From: Bacteroides sp.
Lineage (GTDB): Bacteria; Bacteroidota; Bacteroidia; Bacteroidales; Bacteroidaceae
NCBI GenBank assembly: GCA_019416685.1
Contig: DXWV01000100.1
Span: 121,719 to 127,658 of the forward strand
DNA: 5,940 bases
Reading direction: 5' to 3'
Both the position numbers and the translations under genes were made by a program. The notes under the pieces are model-generated. The model searched no databases. It was not told where the DNA came from and saw nothing but the letters and a program-made list of their open reading frames with translations. Shown in pieces: positions 5,767 through 5,940 of the stretch. Within the stretch, counting starts at the first letter, position 1, and each line of letters opens with the position of its first letter.

Positions 5767-5940
5767 ATTCCAGTGGATAGTCTGAAAGAAGATACACTAA
5801 CACAGCATATTCTATAGCCTTAATACGTTAGACAGAATTCTCAATACATTAAAAACAATACCCTCTTACTAAATGATAATGAATCTATTTCACCACAGAA
5901 TTCTAAGACCTGACCAAATAATCCGGCCCGAAAAAACAGT
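5767..5940. other. 3' flank without a supported gene
   Basis: No intrinsic terminator is evident after the signal peptidase. The string ACAGAATTCT occurs twice (5832-5841 and 5895-5904), each containing the palindrome AGAATTCT. At the edge, ATG 5873 or the in-frame ATG 5879 opens a frame (MNLFHHRIL...) that stays open to the end of the window, about 22 codons, which is too short to judge. Confidence 0.4.

Noticed and set aside
5843..5940. Minus-strand frame entering from the right edge, open about 31 codons
   Set aside because: It is too short, with no recognisable residues, and the + strand has a competing open frame. Sequence beyond the window is needed.
1..5940. CRISPR arrays, tRNA or rRNA genes, insertion sequences
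   Set aside because: No regularly spaced repeats, cloverleaf-like sequence, transposase frame or terminal inverted repeats were seen.

Overview
The window looks like a Bacteroides (or close Bacteroidales) chromosome. It is AT-rich, the genes lack strong Shine-Dalgarno sequences, and the protein families are typical of that group: 6-bladed beta-propeller lipoprotein, NVEALA-type peptide, and O-antigen-ligase-like protein with C-terminal TPRs. The genus is inferred from this style and not proven.

Layout. Bases 1-343 are the 3' end of a housekeeping glyceraldehyde-3-phosphate dehydrogenase gene, closed by a clear intrinsic terminator (366-397). Bases 344-933 are an AT-rich stretch with no convincing long gene. 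It holds a possible 49-codon minus-strand reading frame, a five-codon leader-like frame and two small hairpins. Five genes on the + strand follow, spaced 13 to 106 bases apart. They are a polytopic Wzy/WaaL/PglL-superfamily membrane protein with TPRs (934-2694), a short exported Cys-rich peptide that looks like a divergent NVEALA protein (2724-3077), a 6-bladed beta-propeller lipoprotein (3184-4395), a thioredoxin-fold lipoprotein with a CASC motif (4409-4981) and a compact type I signal peptidase with an intact Ser/Lys dyad (5014-5766). A long inverted repeat (3087-3162) lies between the peptide gene and the propeller gene. The last 174 bases hold no gene I can support, only a possible start at the very edge.

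How the genes may work together. The cassette has the parts expected of a dedicated maturation line for a small exported peptide. There is a precursor with a hydrophobic leader, an acidic Gly/Ser/Glu linker and six cysteines. There is a private leader peptidase, a membrane-anchored CxxC protein that could handle disulfides, a propeller lipoprotein that could bind or present the product, and a glycan-ligase-superfamily protein that could modify it. Each family call rests on visible motifs. The joint function is inference and, as far as I know, undescribed for this family set.
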